A DNA stretch of 64,000 nucleotides from Pelobates cultripes. Its lineage: Eukaryota; Chordata; Amphibia; Anura; Pelobatidae. The translations under genes and the position numbers were made by a program. Shown piece by piece: positions 1-9,263 of this stretch. Numbering within the stretch: position 1 is the stretch's first letter; each line of letters starts with the position of its first letter. The stretch spans positions 100,736,496-100,800,495 of the forward strand of contig OW240913.1 in NCBI GenBank assembly GCA_933207985.1. Reading direction: 5' to 3'. The notes beneath the pieces are model-generated. The model saw only the letters and a list, made by a program, of their open reading frames with translations, was not told where the DNA came from and made no database searches.

Positions 1-64
1 TAGGCCCCTCCCTGCACATGTCCCAGTATAATAGGCAGCACTTCCCTTCCATTTCCCTCTTTCT
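1..64 (-). repeat. DIRS 3' inverted terminal repeat (partial, cut by window edge)
   Basis: Position p pairs with position 5259-p. 63 of 64 bases match the reverse complement of 5195-5258; the only mismatch is at base 60. The outer part of this repeat should lie upstream of the window. Confidence 0.9.
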
Positions 65-529
65 GAAGATGCGACACTATACACAGAGTCCAAAACAGGA
101 ACAGCAACATAAATGTTCAGAGATAAATGAAAACGGAAAAACTTCAACCCAAGAGGAGGATCATAACATCAAATAACATGGAAGCACAACTTGCTGCCTG
201 CCGACCAAACTGTATTTGCAGGGAGAGATCTTCACACGCTGAAGCCAGACATTCCACCGGAGTAGATTAGGCTGTGAAAACATAAAGAAACAGGAGCCCA
301 AGGGTTAAACCGGTACGTGAGGCTGACATCCAGGCCAGACAGAGCAAGGCCTCACCAATATCTACAGAGAAGTAACCAAATAGACCCAAACTGACATAGT
401 TACAAAGTCAAATCCCTTCCAACACAGATTCCACTTATTGTACCAATCAAAGCGATACGTGTCACCTATATATTGAAATAAACTGGTGGGGGGGAAACAA
501 ACAAGTTATAATCTGCGTAGTATAAAACG

Positions 530-637
530 GGTGGGACAATACTCGCCTCCGTGCCTTTAATAAAATCATGACTTTTCGTCATGTAATAGCAAAATCATGC
601 AATTTTATGACAAGACATTGAGGCTCATATTGCAAGT
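530..637 (-). repeat. DIRS internal complementary region (ICR)
   Basis: Lies directly 3' of the recombinase stop codon. Its 601-634 part is complementary to the outermost bases of the 5' terminal repeat. The adjoining 545-600 part should be complementary to the extreme 3' end, which is outside the window. In DIRS elements the ICR is the template that brings both ends together for circularisation. The ORF ending right at its edge fits this. Confidence 0.8.
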
Positions 638-1714
638 TTAAAGCTGATCGACTACTGCCGCGAACGTATGAGGAACCGGTCTGAAGTAGAATTCCTGAAA
701 AACCGATTCCCGCGACCAGTCGGCCATCTTCATGAGGTCCTCCAGGCACGTGCCTGAAGCCATCATTGAAGATGCTGAGGCCCCCCTGATCGAATGTGCG
801 CCGAAAATCGCATTGTCAATACCGGCTTGAGAGAGTAGCCATTTAACCCATCGAGACAAAGTGGTGCTAGTTACGGGTTGAAACTGCGGACGGGTAGATA
901 AAAATAGTTGGGGGGAGGATGCGGAACGGTGTAGCTTGGTGCGATCCTCATATGCGCGTAGGCAAGCCACCGGACACAGTGCTGGTGTAGTGGGGAAACT
1001 CGGATAGGATACTGACCTAATAGACGTTTTGGTGCGTCTGCTGATATTGAATGTCACTCCTTCTGGGGTGTACGATCTGGCATTAAAGTCCAGTGCTCGG
1101 ACATCCGAGACCCTCTTACAGGAGACGAGACAAAACAAACAGGCCAGTTTGGCTGAAAGTTGTCTTAGGGAGAGCGCGGAATTAGTGGGCCAAGAAGCGA
1201 GGAAGGATAACACCACCGATACATCCCAGGTCGCAGTGTAGCGCGGTCTGGGTGGCCGAGAGAGGCGAGAACCTTTAAGGAGTTGGCACACCAAGGGGTG
1301 CTGGCCCACTGGGCAGCCATCGAAACCCTGATGTGTTGAGGAGATAGCTGTTCGATATAGGTTGATGGTTCTGTATGCCTTACCTGTTTCAAATAGGGAA
1401 GTCAGGAACTTTAGGACCACAGTTACAGGGGCTGAAATGGGATCCATGTCCCGAGCCAGGCACCAACCAGCCCAAGCTCGCCAAGCTGACCCATATGCCC
1501 GTCTAGTGCCGGGGGCCCATGCCGCTGCCAGTAGGCATCTAGTAGTGTCAGAAACTCCCTGGACCTCCCAGGGTCCCCTGAAATCCGCCACGCCAGCAGC
1601 GGGAGGGAGCCCTCTAACCGATGGCAACACCCTATCGGATCCCGAAGAAGTTCCTGATAGGGTGGCAACAGTCTGGGATGATCTATCGTCATCCCGAGAA
1701 GTAGAGGGAACCAT
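638..1714 (-). CDS. DIRS tyrosine recombinase (YR), apparently open
   Basis: Catalyses integration of the circular DNA intermediate. The frame is open from 2353, but sequence 5' of about 1714 lies under the methyltransferase frame, so the ATG at 1714 is taken as start. The set expected for phage-integrase-type recombinases is present (numbering from the open frame at 2353): Arg414 in SCKRVSD, a candidate Lys442 in RRTKTS, His520-x-x-Arg523 in AHSIRGAS, Trp546 in the second His/Trp position, and nucleophile Tyr556 in EFYFRP. An N-terminal SAM-like core-binding region (APGTRRAYGSAWRAW) precedes it. No stop interrupts it, unlike the rest of the element. It ends at the edge of the ICR. Whether it is active cannot be judged from sequence. 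Confidence 0.85.
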   Translation of the reverse strand: MVPSTSRDDDRSSQTVATLSGTSSGSDRVLPSVRGLPPAAGVADFRGPWEVQGVSDTTRCLLAAAWAPGTRRAYGSAWRAWAGWCLARDMDPISAPVTVVLKFLTSLFETGKAYRTINLYRTAISSTHQGFDGCPVGQHPLVCQLLKGSRLSRPPRPRYTATWDVSVVLSFLASWPTNSALSLRQLSAKLACLFCLVSCKRVSDVRALDFNARSYTPEGVTFNISRRTKTSIRSVSYPSFPTTPALCPVACLRAYEDRTKLHRSASSPQLFLSTRPQFQPVTSTTLSRWVKWLLSQAGIDNAIFGAHSIRGASASSMMASGTCLEDLMKMADWSRESVFQEFYFRPVPHTFAAVVDQL

Positions 1715-3065
1715 GATTGTGTGTCCCAGAACGGGGTCACTAGGACCAGTTCGGCCTGATAACTGGAAAAGTGTAGAAGGGTGCGAGGGATCATGGAGAA
1801 TGGGGGAAAGGCATATAGGAGGTCTCCGCTCCAAACCTGCAGGAAGGCGTCCACTGCCTCCGCCGCCGGATCCAGCCTCCAGCTGAAGAATCGAGGGAGC
1901 TGGGTGTTGAGCCGGGAGGCGAATAGGTCTATCGCAAAAGGTCCCCAAAGAGACGATATACTGAAGAACACGTTCGTGTCCAATTTCCAGTTGCTGGCAT
2001 CCGATAGATATCGTGAGCCCCAGTCCGCCTGGACGTTGTGCAGTCCTGGCAGGTATTCCGCTTGAACCACCAGGTCCCGGTCTAAGCAAAAGTCCCAAAA
2101 GTCTTTCGCCAATCTGGCCAGGACCGCAGATTGAGTACCGCCCAAGTGGTTGACATACCTCACCGCTGATATGTTGTCCATGCGGAGGCGGATGCATGTA
2201 TGGGCTCTGTCCCTTGCGAAGCTGCGGATCGCGATTCTGATTCCGACCAGCGACCACCTGTCGCCACACCTGCGCAATGAGCCCCCCAGCCATGGAGGCT
2301 CGCATCAGAGTCGATGGTGAACTCCGGCATGGAGCCAAAGATTGCCCTGCCATTCCAAGTAGACAGGTTTAGGATCCACCATCGCAATTCGTCCTTTGTC
2401 TCTTTGTCTAGAGATACCAGGTCCGCGTAGGATGCACCAGCCCTCAGGTGAGCTATTTTTAAGTGTTGCATCGCATGGTAGTGGAGCAGGCCTGGGAACA
2501 CTGAATGATTGGAGGCTGCTAGGAGGCCGATGAGGCGCGCCAGTTGCCTCAAGGTGAGTTGCGGTCGTAAGAGGGCCCTGCAGAGCTCCTTGTGTATTGA
2601 ACGAGTCTTGGACCCTGGAAGGCTCAAAGTGGCCATCTCCGTATCCACTAGGAATCCCAAGAATTCCATGCGAGTGGCGGGAGTCAGGCACAACTTTTCT
2701 TGGTTGATAATGAACCCGAGGTGGGAGAGCAGGTTCATTGCCAGCTGCAGGTGTGCCAGAAGTATATCGTGATCTTGGGCCATGAGCAGGATAAGGTCTA
2801 TGTGGAAACCTCGAATGGTGTTTAGTACCCAGGGGTTGGAGGTTAACTGTGCCCAGGCTGGGAATAAATGTTGGAGTCTGCCCCCTACATAAACATGTGA
2901 AGAAACATGAGGTATGAGTAAACTCACCATAGGGTCTTCTGGAGCCGGTGTTACCCCGGAAACCTCTGGATCACCACGGGCGTCCGCGTGATGGGAAGAA
3001 TGGGGAGCGGGCATTTGTCTCCTGGAAGTTGGAGCGGTGCTGAAAAGAGCCTCGTCCCGAGCCAC
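1423..3065 (-). pseudogene. DIRS pol: RT (core deleted), RNase H and DNA-methyltransferase-like domain
   Basis: Two frames make up one broken pol. In frame 3065-2160, residues 58-90 match the start of a DIRS RT (VGGRLQHLFPAW, NPWVLNTIRG). The sequence then jumps at residues 88-92 straight to the segment that normally follows the catalytic Y-x-D-D box (ILLMAQDHDILLAHLQ). The fingers, palm and active site are therefore missing. RNase H starts with IDSDASLHGWGAH (residues 251-263). A frame break near 2240-2280 leads to frame 2277-1423, which carries RMDNISAV (residues 32-39), HNVQAD and then a methyltransferase-like segment with DLFASR (residues 117-122) and FPPF (157-160), as in other DIRS elements. 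The 3' end overlaps the recombinase ORF in another frame. Confidence 0.85.
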
Positions 3066-4401
3066 GGGACTGAAAGTAGGACCGGCCGGACAGACGGCTC
3101 CTGGATCTGCTGGCCCTGGTAGAGACCCTTCCCTGAAAAACCTGTCTCATGGAGGTATGGGCCTTGTCAAGGGCTGTGAATGCCCCCACAAAGCGCCCCA
3201 GGTCTTTAATGAAGGAGTCACCAAATAATAATCCTTGGGCGTCCTTCCCAGCCTCTGTTAGGGAAAGGTTGGCCAGTTTAGGCTCTATTTTAAACAAAAT
3301 GGCTTTACGGCATTCAATAGAGAAGGAGGTGTTTACGCTCCCGGCGATACAAATAGCCCTTTGGACCCAACCACGGAGGTCTTCGGGGTCAACTATATGG
3401 TTTCCAGCTCTGGCATCCTCCGCCAGTTCGAAAAGTTTTGCCAGCGGACCAAATATGTTTAAGTGTTTATCCTGGCATGCTTTTAGGGCAGAGTCTAGGC
3501 CCTTACATGTGTTCCAGCCCATCTTAGTTAGGAACTGGGTCATTTTTGGATCAACTTCGGGGGTATCACAGACTTTATTCGGCACCGTAGGCCTTGGGCA
3601 CACTGCCCTCAGTTTGTTCCGTGCCACTTTACTGAGCTGGCGTCGTACCCAATTTTCAAGGTACTTGGCTACATGGTCCGCTGGGAGCTACTCCGCCGAT
3701 CTCGGATGGTGAAGCTCATCCGGGTTGTAGAGAGGTTCTCACAACGGATCCAAGAGGGTGGACCCCGCAATTGAGGGGTGAAGCGCCAACGTGTCACCTC
3801 CGGACGTCTCTGCCTGAGCACAGGGAAGGAGGTCAAGGCACAGCTCAGCGGTCTCAACATCAGAGTCGTCATCCGACTCAACCATAGCCTCCTCACCTGA
3901 CCCGATTTCTGAGTCGGAGTCACTCTCAAGTTGTGCTCTAGCACATTTCCAGAGCCGAGCCCGTTCTGCCTGGCGCGGAAAGGCTCTTTTGCGTGAGTGG
4001 TACACGCTTTCTGGGGCGACCGTAGGTACGCCAGTCATAACAGTTCTAGAGGCAGGGGGGTGTTTGGACTTATGGGTCGCCTTCTTAGGTGCGCCCTCAG
4101 ACAGGTCCATAGTGGGACGTGGAAGAGGCATTGTGGAACCTGACATTTGCACGTCCAAAGAACGTGGCAGGAGGGCTTGGGAGATGGTATGGGAAATGGT
4201 AGACGACATGGACACCATGGCTGCCATAATGGCATCTGTCATCGAGCGCTGTAGCGCCAAGAATTGGTCACCTTCAGGTTGGGTGGGTCTATCTGCCAGA
4301 GTAGATGGCGTGTCATAGATGACCGGGGTCTCTCCCAGAGGCAAAGGGGCATCTATCACCCCAGAGGGTGGTGAGCTGGAAGGCATCCTGGGTTTGGGCA
4401 T
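2971..4401 (-). pseudogene. DIRS gag-like ORF1 with two in-frame stops
   Basis: One reading frame from an ATG at 4401 to a stop at 2971 is broken only by TGA at 3739-3741 and TAG at 3688-3690. The N-terminal two thirds is Ser/Pro-rich, with an acidic Asp/Ser/Glu stretch near residues 155-185. The C-terminal part is well conserved in character and ends in an Arg/Gly/Ser/Phe-rich tail (RSRSRLSGRS, SRGSGRGSF) likely to bind nucleic acid. The pol frame overlaps the 3' end by about 95 bp. By position this is the nucleoprotein ORF of a DIRS element; I do not assign a fold. The product would be truncated after about 220 residues. Confidence 0.8.
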
Positions 4402-4589
4402 AATGGATGCAGCTCAAAATTCCTACCAGTGAGGTTGCAGAGTAGTAAGGGTTAGTCACACAAACTTTAGGGAACAAGTATGATAGGGATCTCACCAGGG
4501 TCCAGACCAGAGGCACACAGACACACACGAGGTAGTATGAGAGACAGGAAGTCAGAAAATGGCCGCTGCGAGTCTCGCGAGATTCGCGG

Positions 4590-4790
4590 CAAAACCAGTG
4601 AATTCGGCAATAGAAAAAAAACGAATGTGCAGTAAAACAGGTGAATTCGCGTGAATAAAACAGGCGAATGTGAAAACAGGCGAATGAGTAAAACGCACGA
4701 ATCAATTAGTTGAACGTGGCAAATAGGCGAATGTGCTATATGCCAGTGAAACTAACGAATGGTCTGAATTCGTGAATTCAGCCGGACGGC
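4590..4790 (-). repeat. Iterated GCGAATG-type short motif in DIRS 5' untranslated region
   Basis: Upstream of gag the plus strand repeats variants of acaggcgaatg / gtgaattcg at irregular 15-25 bp spacing: 4597-4606, 4649-4658, 4670-4678, 4678-4686, 4730-4737, 4756-4760 and 4765-4780. Function unknown; it may be regulatory or simply a decayed tandem repeat. Confidence 0.55.
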
Positions 4791-5194
4791 ATGATACATG
4801 CACAAAACAGCCGAACGGAACGGGGAAAGCAGCGCAAAATGGCACCAGAGGACAGGGAGAGGAGAGATGGCAAGAAAAAGAATAAGAGGTAGAAGTAATC
4901 ATAGAAGAAGTCAAAACTGAGAGTGCATAGATAGATATTTCACACAGGAGGTCTGGAACCCTGGGAGACAAACCATATGTGTATACAGACATACAATAAA
5001 CATAAATAGATAAACTGAGGAGAAAAAAAAATTCTTAATAAAATCAAATAGAAGAATAGTATTGAATCTGTCAATAAGGAAGCAATACAACAATAAATGA
5101 CAATAAATAGCAGAATAACAACCATAACTGACACAATAAACAAGTAATCAATGAGAGGAAAAATGTGAGCTGTTACTTATTTTTGGAGCAGCAA
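4791..5194. other. DIRS 5' untranslated region, no gene
   Basis: A-rich on the plus strand. Only short open frames occur and none resembles a known protein. Lies between the 5' terminal repeat and the iterated motif block. Confidence 0.5.
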
Positions 5195-5368
5195 AGAATG
5201 AGGGAAATGGAAGGGAAGTGCTGCCTATTATACTGGGACATGTGCAGGGAGGGGCCTATGTCACTGTATATTAATTGTTTTTTCATTCTGTTTATATCCT
5301 TTGCTGCTATTGGTGGACAGTAAAGAAAGGGATATGCAATATGAGCCTCCGTGTCTTGTCATAAAATT
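5195..5368 (-). repeat. DIRS 5' inverted terminal repeat
   Basis: The inner part (5195-5258) is the inverted partner of 1-64. The outer 34 or so bases (5335-5368) are complementary to the internal complementary region near 601-634. The outer edge at 5368 is inferred from where that second match ends. No target-site duplication is expected for DIRS integration. Confidence 0.85.
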
Positions 5369-6003
5369 GGTAATTATCTGAGCTATAATAACAGCTGGGT
5401 TGGTCAGTATTGTAACCCTGATGGCCATTCTATCTCTCTGCTTTGATTAAAACAATAAATTTTTAGAGGGAAAAAAACACACAGAAAAGTAAATATAGAC
5501 TCTTATAGGTAGAGGGGCTGAAAATATACAATGTGCATTCACATCATAAGTAAGCAGAAGCCATTTATAGCCCAGGTTAATAGGGTATATGCATTATATG
5601 ATAGTTTACAGATTATTACTCTCCCACTGGAGTTGCCATATGTCACAGAAAACCAGGAAAAACCTAGGAAAGAAAAATGTCCTATCTGGCTATTCCTAGC
5701 ACTATAGCCACTTTTGTTCTGGAGTGGTCATGATGCAAGGACTCTGAATGTGCATTGTTTCGGTGTGAAACACTTCTTATCCAAAGAAATAGCAGTTTTC
5801 TACAGAACTGTAACTTCATCTTTTATTAGACAATCTGAAGCAAAAGTTCCAGGCTGGTTAATGATAATGCTGTGTATATACTATGCACAGAAGTTTATTC
5901 ATTGGCTGAGAGCACTCCGCTGATTTTCTCAGCCAATTAATGAACAGCAGAGTTGGAATTTGACTTGTACAGATTTGTAGATGCTGGATGCAACTTATAT
6001 ATA
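5369..6003. other. Intergenic, nothing recognised
   Basis: AT-rich unique-looking sequence between the DIRS 5' end and the Tc1 element. No ORF of note and no recognised repeat. Confidence 0.5.
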
Positions 6004-6005
6004 TA

Positions 6006-6232
6006 CAGTTGTGCTCAAAAGTTTGAATACCCTGGCAGAAACTGTGAAATTTTGGCATTGATTTTTAAAAATATGACTGATCATGCAAAAAAAAACATAT
6101 TTTATAGAAGGATAGAGAACATATGAAGCCATTTATTATCCCATAGTTGCTTGCCTCCTTTTTAGATCATAATGATAACAGAAATCACCCAAATGGCCCT
6201 GATCAAAAGTTTACATACCCTTGAATGTTTGG
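6006..6232 (+). repeat. Tc1 left IR/DR terminal repeat
   Basis: Outer motif at 6006-6036 and inner motif at about 6200-6225 share the core aaagttt(g/a)(a/c)ataccc. In this family they act as the two transposase-binding direct repeats. Inverted partners are at the right end. Confidence 0.8.
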
Positions 6233-6396
6233 CCTTGTTACAGACACACAAGATGACACACACAGGTTAAAATGGCAAATTAAGGTTAATTTCCTACATT
6301 TTTAAATTGCAATTAGTGTCTGTGTATAAATAGTCAAAGAGTTTGTTAGCTCTCACGTGGATGCACTGAGCAGGCTAGATACTGAGCTATTGGGAG

Positions 6397-6491
6397 CAGA
6401 AAAGAACGGTCAGAAGACCTGCGTAACAAGGTAATGGAACTTTATAAGATGAAATGGATATAAAAAGATATTCAAAGCCTTAAAATGGCAG
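6397..6491 (+). pseudogene. Tc1 transposase, N-terminal fragment
   Basis: Translation gives a short helix-turn-helix (paired-like) start, RSEDLRNKVMELYK, with an in-frame TAA after KMKWI. The frame then continues into DIQSLKM before the Penelope insertion breaks it. The remainder of the transposase resumes at 10629. Confidence 0.7.
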
Positions 6492-6493
6492 TC

Positions 6494-7075
6494 ATGGATG
6501 ACATGAATAAAACAGAAAGAGACGTTATATCTATTAAAAAAAATAAGTATCTGAGAGACAAGAAAGATTATATGGAGAATAAAGTACATGCCTTCCATAG
6601 AGGGAAACTTGAAAATAGAAGGGGAGGGTTGGAATCCCAGAATAACGTATCAAAGATAGAGTAACCCATGAGACAATATGACGGGTTTAGAGAACAACAT
6701 AAACAGGGGCATAGGCAATACAATGGAGATAGGTATAAATATAGAAGGAGAAGGAGATCTTTTAGTGGCAATAGACAATACCAAAGAAAGTATAATCCCA
6801 ATCAACAACGGAGGAGAAATATCCAGAATAATGATACTCCATTTAGGGAATATGGGAGACAGGCTACGAATAGATTTGTCAGAGATACAGTCCAGGTAGA
6901 GAAAGCAGAGGCTAGAGGGGTTAAAGATCAGAAACCCAGGTTGGAATCCAATGTATGGAGGTCGACTCAATATGGACCAGAGAAAACAGGTTCTCCTGGA
7001 CCAAGTCGGAAGGAATTAGACTCTTTGGAGTCTAGTAGACATGAAAAGAGGTGGAAGCAAGATACAGAGAAGTAA
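6494..7075 (+). pseudogene. PLE ORF, N-terminal Arg/Asn/Gln-rich part
   Basis: One frame runs from ATG 6494 to TAA 7073, interrupted only by TAA at 6662-6664. The first 56 residues are charged (Lys/Asp/Glu). After the stop a strongly basic, Arg/Gln/Tyr/Asn-rich region follows (RRRRRSFSGNRQYQRK), suggesting RNA binding. It leads by frameshift at about 7041-7075 into the RT-proximal frame. Confidence 0.6.
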
Positions 7076-8871
7076 AAAGGGAAAGAATATAGATATCAAG
7101 GGAATATATAACCTCTCCAAATTTACATTAAATGCAATGCAGAATAGGGTATTGGCTAGAGGAATCAAATTTTGTCCAACAGCCGATGTGGATCATTTCT
7201 TGGTTTATATAGATCTCAAAAAAGTTTGTTAGAAAATTATGTTTAAAACATTTTTTTCTAGAGAAGGTAGATACAACTGAAGAATTGAGAGGGGGTACAC
7301 AATATAAGGAAGGGAATAACCTTACCTCACTTAAAAAGAAATCTACCTTTTTTCCCAAGGAATTGCAAGACCAATTCAATGGACGCATTTGAGGAATTGG
7401 TCATGCAAGAGGTGGAACGGATTAAGAGAATAAACAGGAATAGAATGAACCTTAATAAGGAAGAACAACAAGCTTTGGTCGAGTTACGAGATAATACAGA
7501 GATCGTTATCAAACCAGCCGACAAGGGGGATGGCATCGTTCTTATGGATAGGGAATATTATATAGAGGAGTCACTGAGACAACTAAATGATGGGATTACA
7601 TATAAAAAATTGAAGGGTGACCCCACTAAAGAGAAAAAATATATATTTATGGACTTTTTGGGCAGAGGTTTAGTGATGGAGGTTATCTGATTACTTAGTT
7701 GTTACATATCCTAGGAAACCTGTGTATTATTTTCTGCCCAAGATCCATAAGCACGAAACTAAACCACCAGGAAGGTTCTGGGATAGGTTCGGTGTCAGCC
7801 CCCTTGTCGGAATATATTGATCTGTGTCTGCAACCCTTAGTTAAAGAAACTAAAGCATATTTAAGGGACACCAGCCAGATTCTCCAGGTATTAGAGGGGA
7901 TAGAGTGGAGGGATGGAGTCGTCCCTTTACTCAATTATTCCACATCAAATGGGTATGGAGGCTGTTACATTTTTCTTGTCCTCTTCTAATTTATCTTTAA
8001 ATCATCAAGCGTTTATTTTGGAAGGTATCCACCTCATCTTAGCCAATAATTATTTCCATTTTTTTTTACTCTTTTTACTAGGTTCGCGCCCAGCTATGCA
8101 AATTTATTCATGTCCCATTGGAAGGAGTCCTTTATATATGGGAACCATTGCTGGGTGCGGAACCTGGTCACCTATCGCCGTTACATTGATGATCTGTTTT
8201 GGATTTGGAGAGGCTCTGCAGAAGAGTTGGCTTCATTTTTGTCGTACTTGAACTCTAATTCATGGGGAATTCGACTTACCATGGACCATAGTGACAGCCA
8301 AGTAAAATTTTTGGATTTACGTATTTTCATTTCTAACCATCGAATCCATACCGAGACCTTCCTTAAGAAGGTAGATGTGAATAGTTTTATTTTTTATGAT
8401 AGCTGTCACTATGGCCCCTGGTTGGATAATATCCCCAAAGGACAGCTGTTGAGGCTAAAAAGAAATTGTACGAGTAAAGAAACTTGTGAGACTCAAATAA
8501 ACAAGTTAATGGATCAATTTACAGCTAAACATTATCCAAAGACTCTACTAGATAAAGCCTACAAGGAGATAGAGAATGTAGACAGGAAAGATCTTTTTGA
8601 AAACCCCAACAGGAGGATGAGGAATAAAGGAAATGAAAATGAAAATAAGAATGATGAGGTTCCTTTGTTTTTCAATTATTCAGGGAGAAAAAGAGAATTG
8701 AAAAATATAATTAATAAGTATTGGTTTATTATAAAGGAAGACCCTCTGTTAGAACAGATAGTCCCAAAGAAACCAAGGATTATTTACAGAGGGACACCAA
8801 GTACTAAGAACCATTTGGTTAAAAGCAGCCTCAAACAGGAATATCCAAGTAAGAACTTTCTTAAGATGTAG
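7041..8871 (+). pseudogene. PLE reverse transcriptase, several frameshifts
   Basis: Blocks in order: YNLSKFTLN...VLARGIKFCPT (7100-7190), a PLE hallmark upstream of RT; NLNKEEQQALVELRDN and VIKPADKGDGIVLMDREYY (7447-7563); KIHKHETKPPGR then LSEYIDLCLQPLVKE (7741-7850) in different frames; SLYSIIPHQMGMEAVTFFL (7920-7978); and finally an open stretch 8110-8871 with the catalytic box YRRYIDD at about 8173-8193 and WGIRLTMDHSDSQVKFLDL after it. At least four frame changes and an in-frame TAG near 7230 inactivate it. Reverse transcriptase of this class is related to telomerase RT. Confidence 0.88.
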
Positions 8872-9263
8872 GTTTTTTCCAATGCGGGTACTGCTTGGCC
8901 TGTAGAACCACAGGAGCCCCCAAATGTTTTAAAAAGGAGCTGATAGGAGGAAATACACAACAAGTATATTGTGTTAAACAACTGATAACCTGTCATACCA
9001 CCAACTGTGTTTATGTCCTTACATGCCAGTGCAACATGCACTATGTGGGTAAAACCACTAGACAAGTGCATGTTCGCATTGAAGAGCATGTAAGGAACAT
9101 TAAAAGGGGCTTTAAGGAACACCCTCTATCCTCACATTTCATTCATAAACATCAGGGACATGTCACTAAACTGCAGTTTATTGGGATAGAAAGAGTAAGT
9201 ATGAATTGGAGGGGTGAAAATTTGGATAATAAGTTAGCAAAGCGAGAGATGAGTTTAAATTAA
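8872..9263 (+). pseudogene. PLE GIY-YIG endonuclease domain
   Basis: Follows the RT after a one-base frame change near 8865-8880. A cysteine-rich lead (FQCGYCLACR) resembles the conserved Cys motif found before PLE endonucleases. The nuclease core shows VYVL (GIY position) and HYVGKTTR (YIG position), with a downstream Arg in RIEEH, and ends LAKREMSLN. In PLEs this domain nicks target DNA for primed reverse transcription. The local frame is open, but it is detached from the RT. Confidence 0.88.

Larger units (their letters stand above)
1..5368 (-). mobile_element. DIRS1-like tyrosine-recombinase retrotransposon (3' end runs off the window)
   Basis: The element reads on the minus strand in the order gag-like ORF, RT/RNaseH/methyltransferase ORF, tyrosine recombinase. 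It has no LTRs and no integrase. Bases 1-64 are an inverted copy of 5195-5258 with one mismatch, and 601-634 is an inverted copy of about 5335-5368. This is the inverted-terminal-repeat plus internal-complementary-region layout known from DIRS elements, which replicate through a circular intermediate and integrate with a tyrosine recombinase. The 5' end is placed at about 5368, where similarity to the internal complementary region stops. The extreme 3' end lies left of base 1. The copy is defective: two stops in gag, an RT deletion and a pol frameshift. Confidence 0.9.

Noticed and set aside
1362..1886. 174-residue plus-strand frame
   Set aside because: Antisense shadow of the DIRS pol/recombinase overlap. 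The same applies to other plus-strand frames in 1000-4320 and 57076-59600.
4313..5143. Several minus-strand frames upstream of DIRS gag (e.g. 4313-4705, 4702-4992)
   Set aside because: Composition-driven frames in the 5' untranslated region; no similarity to DIRS proteins and no conserved motifs.
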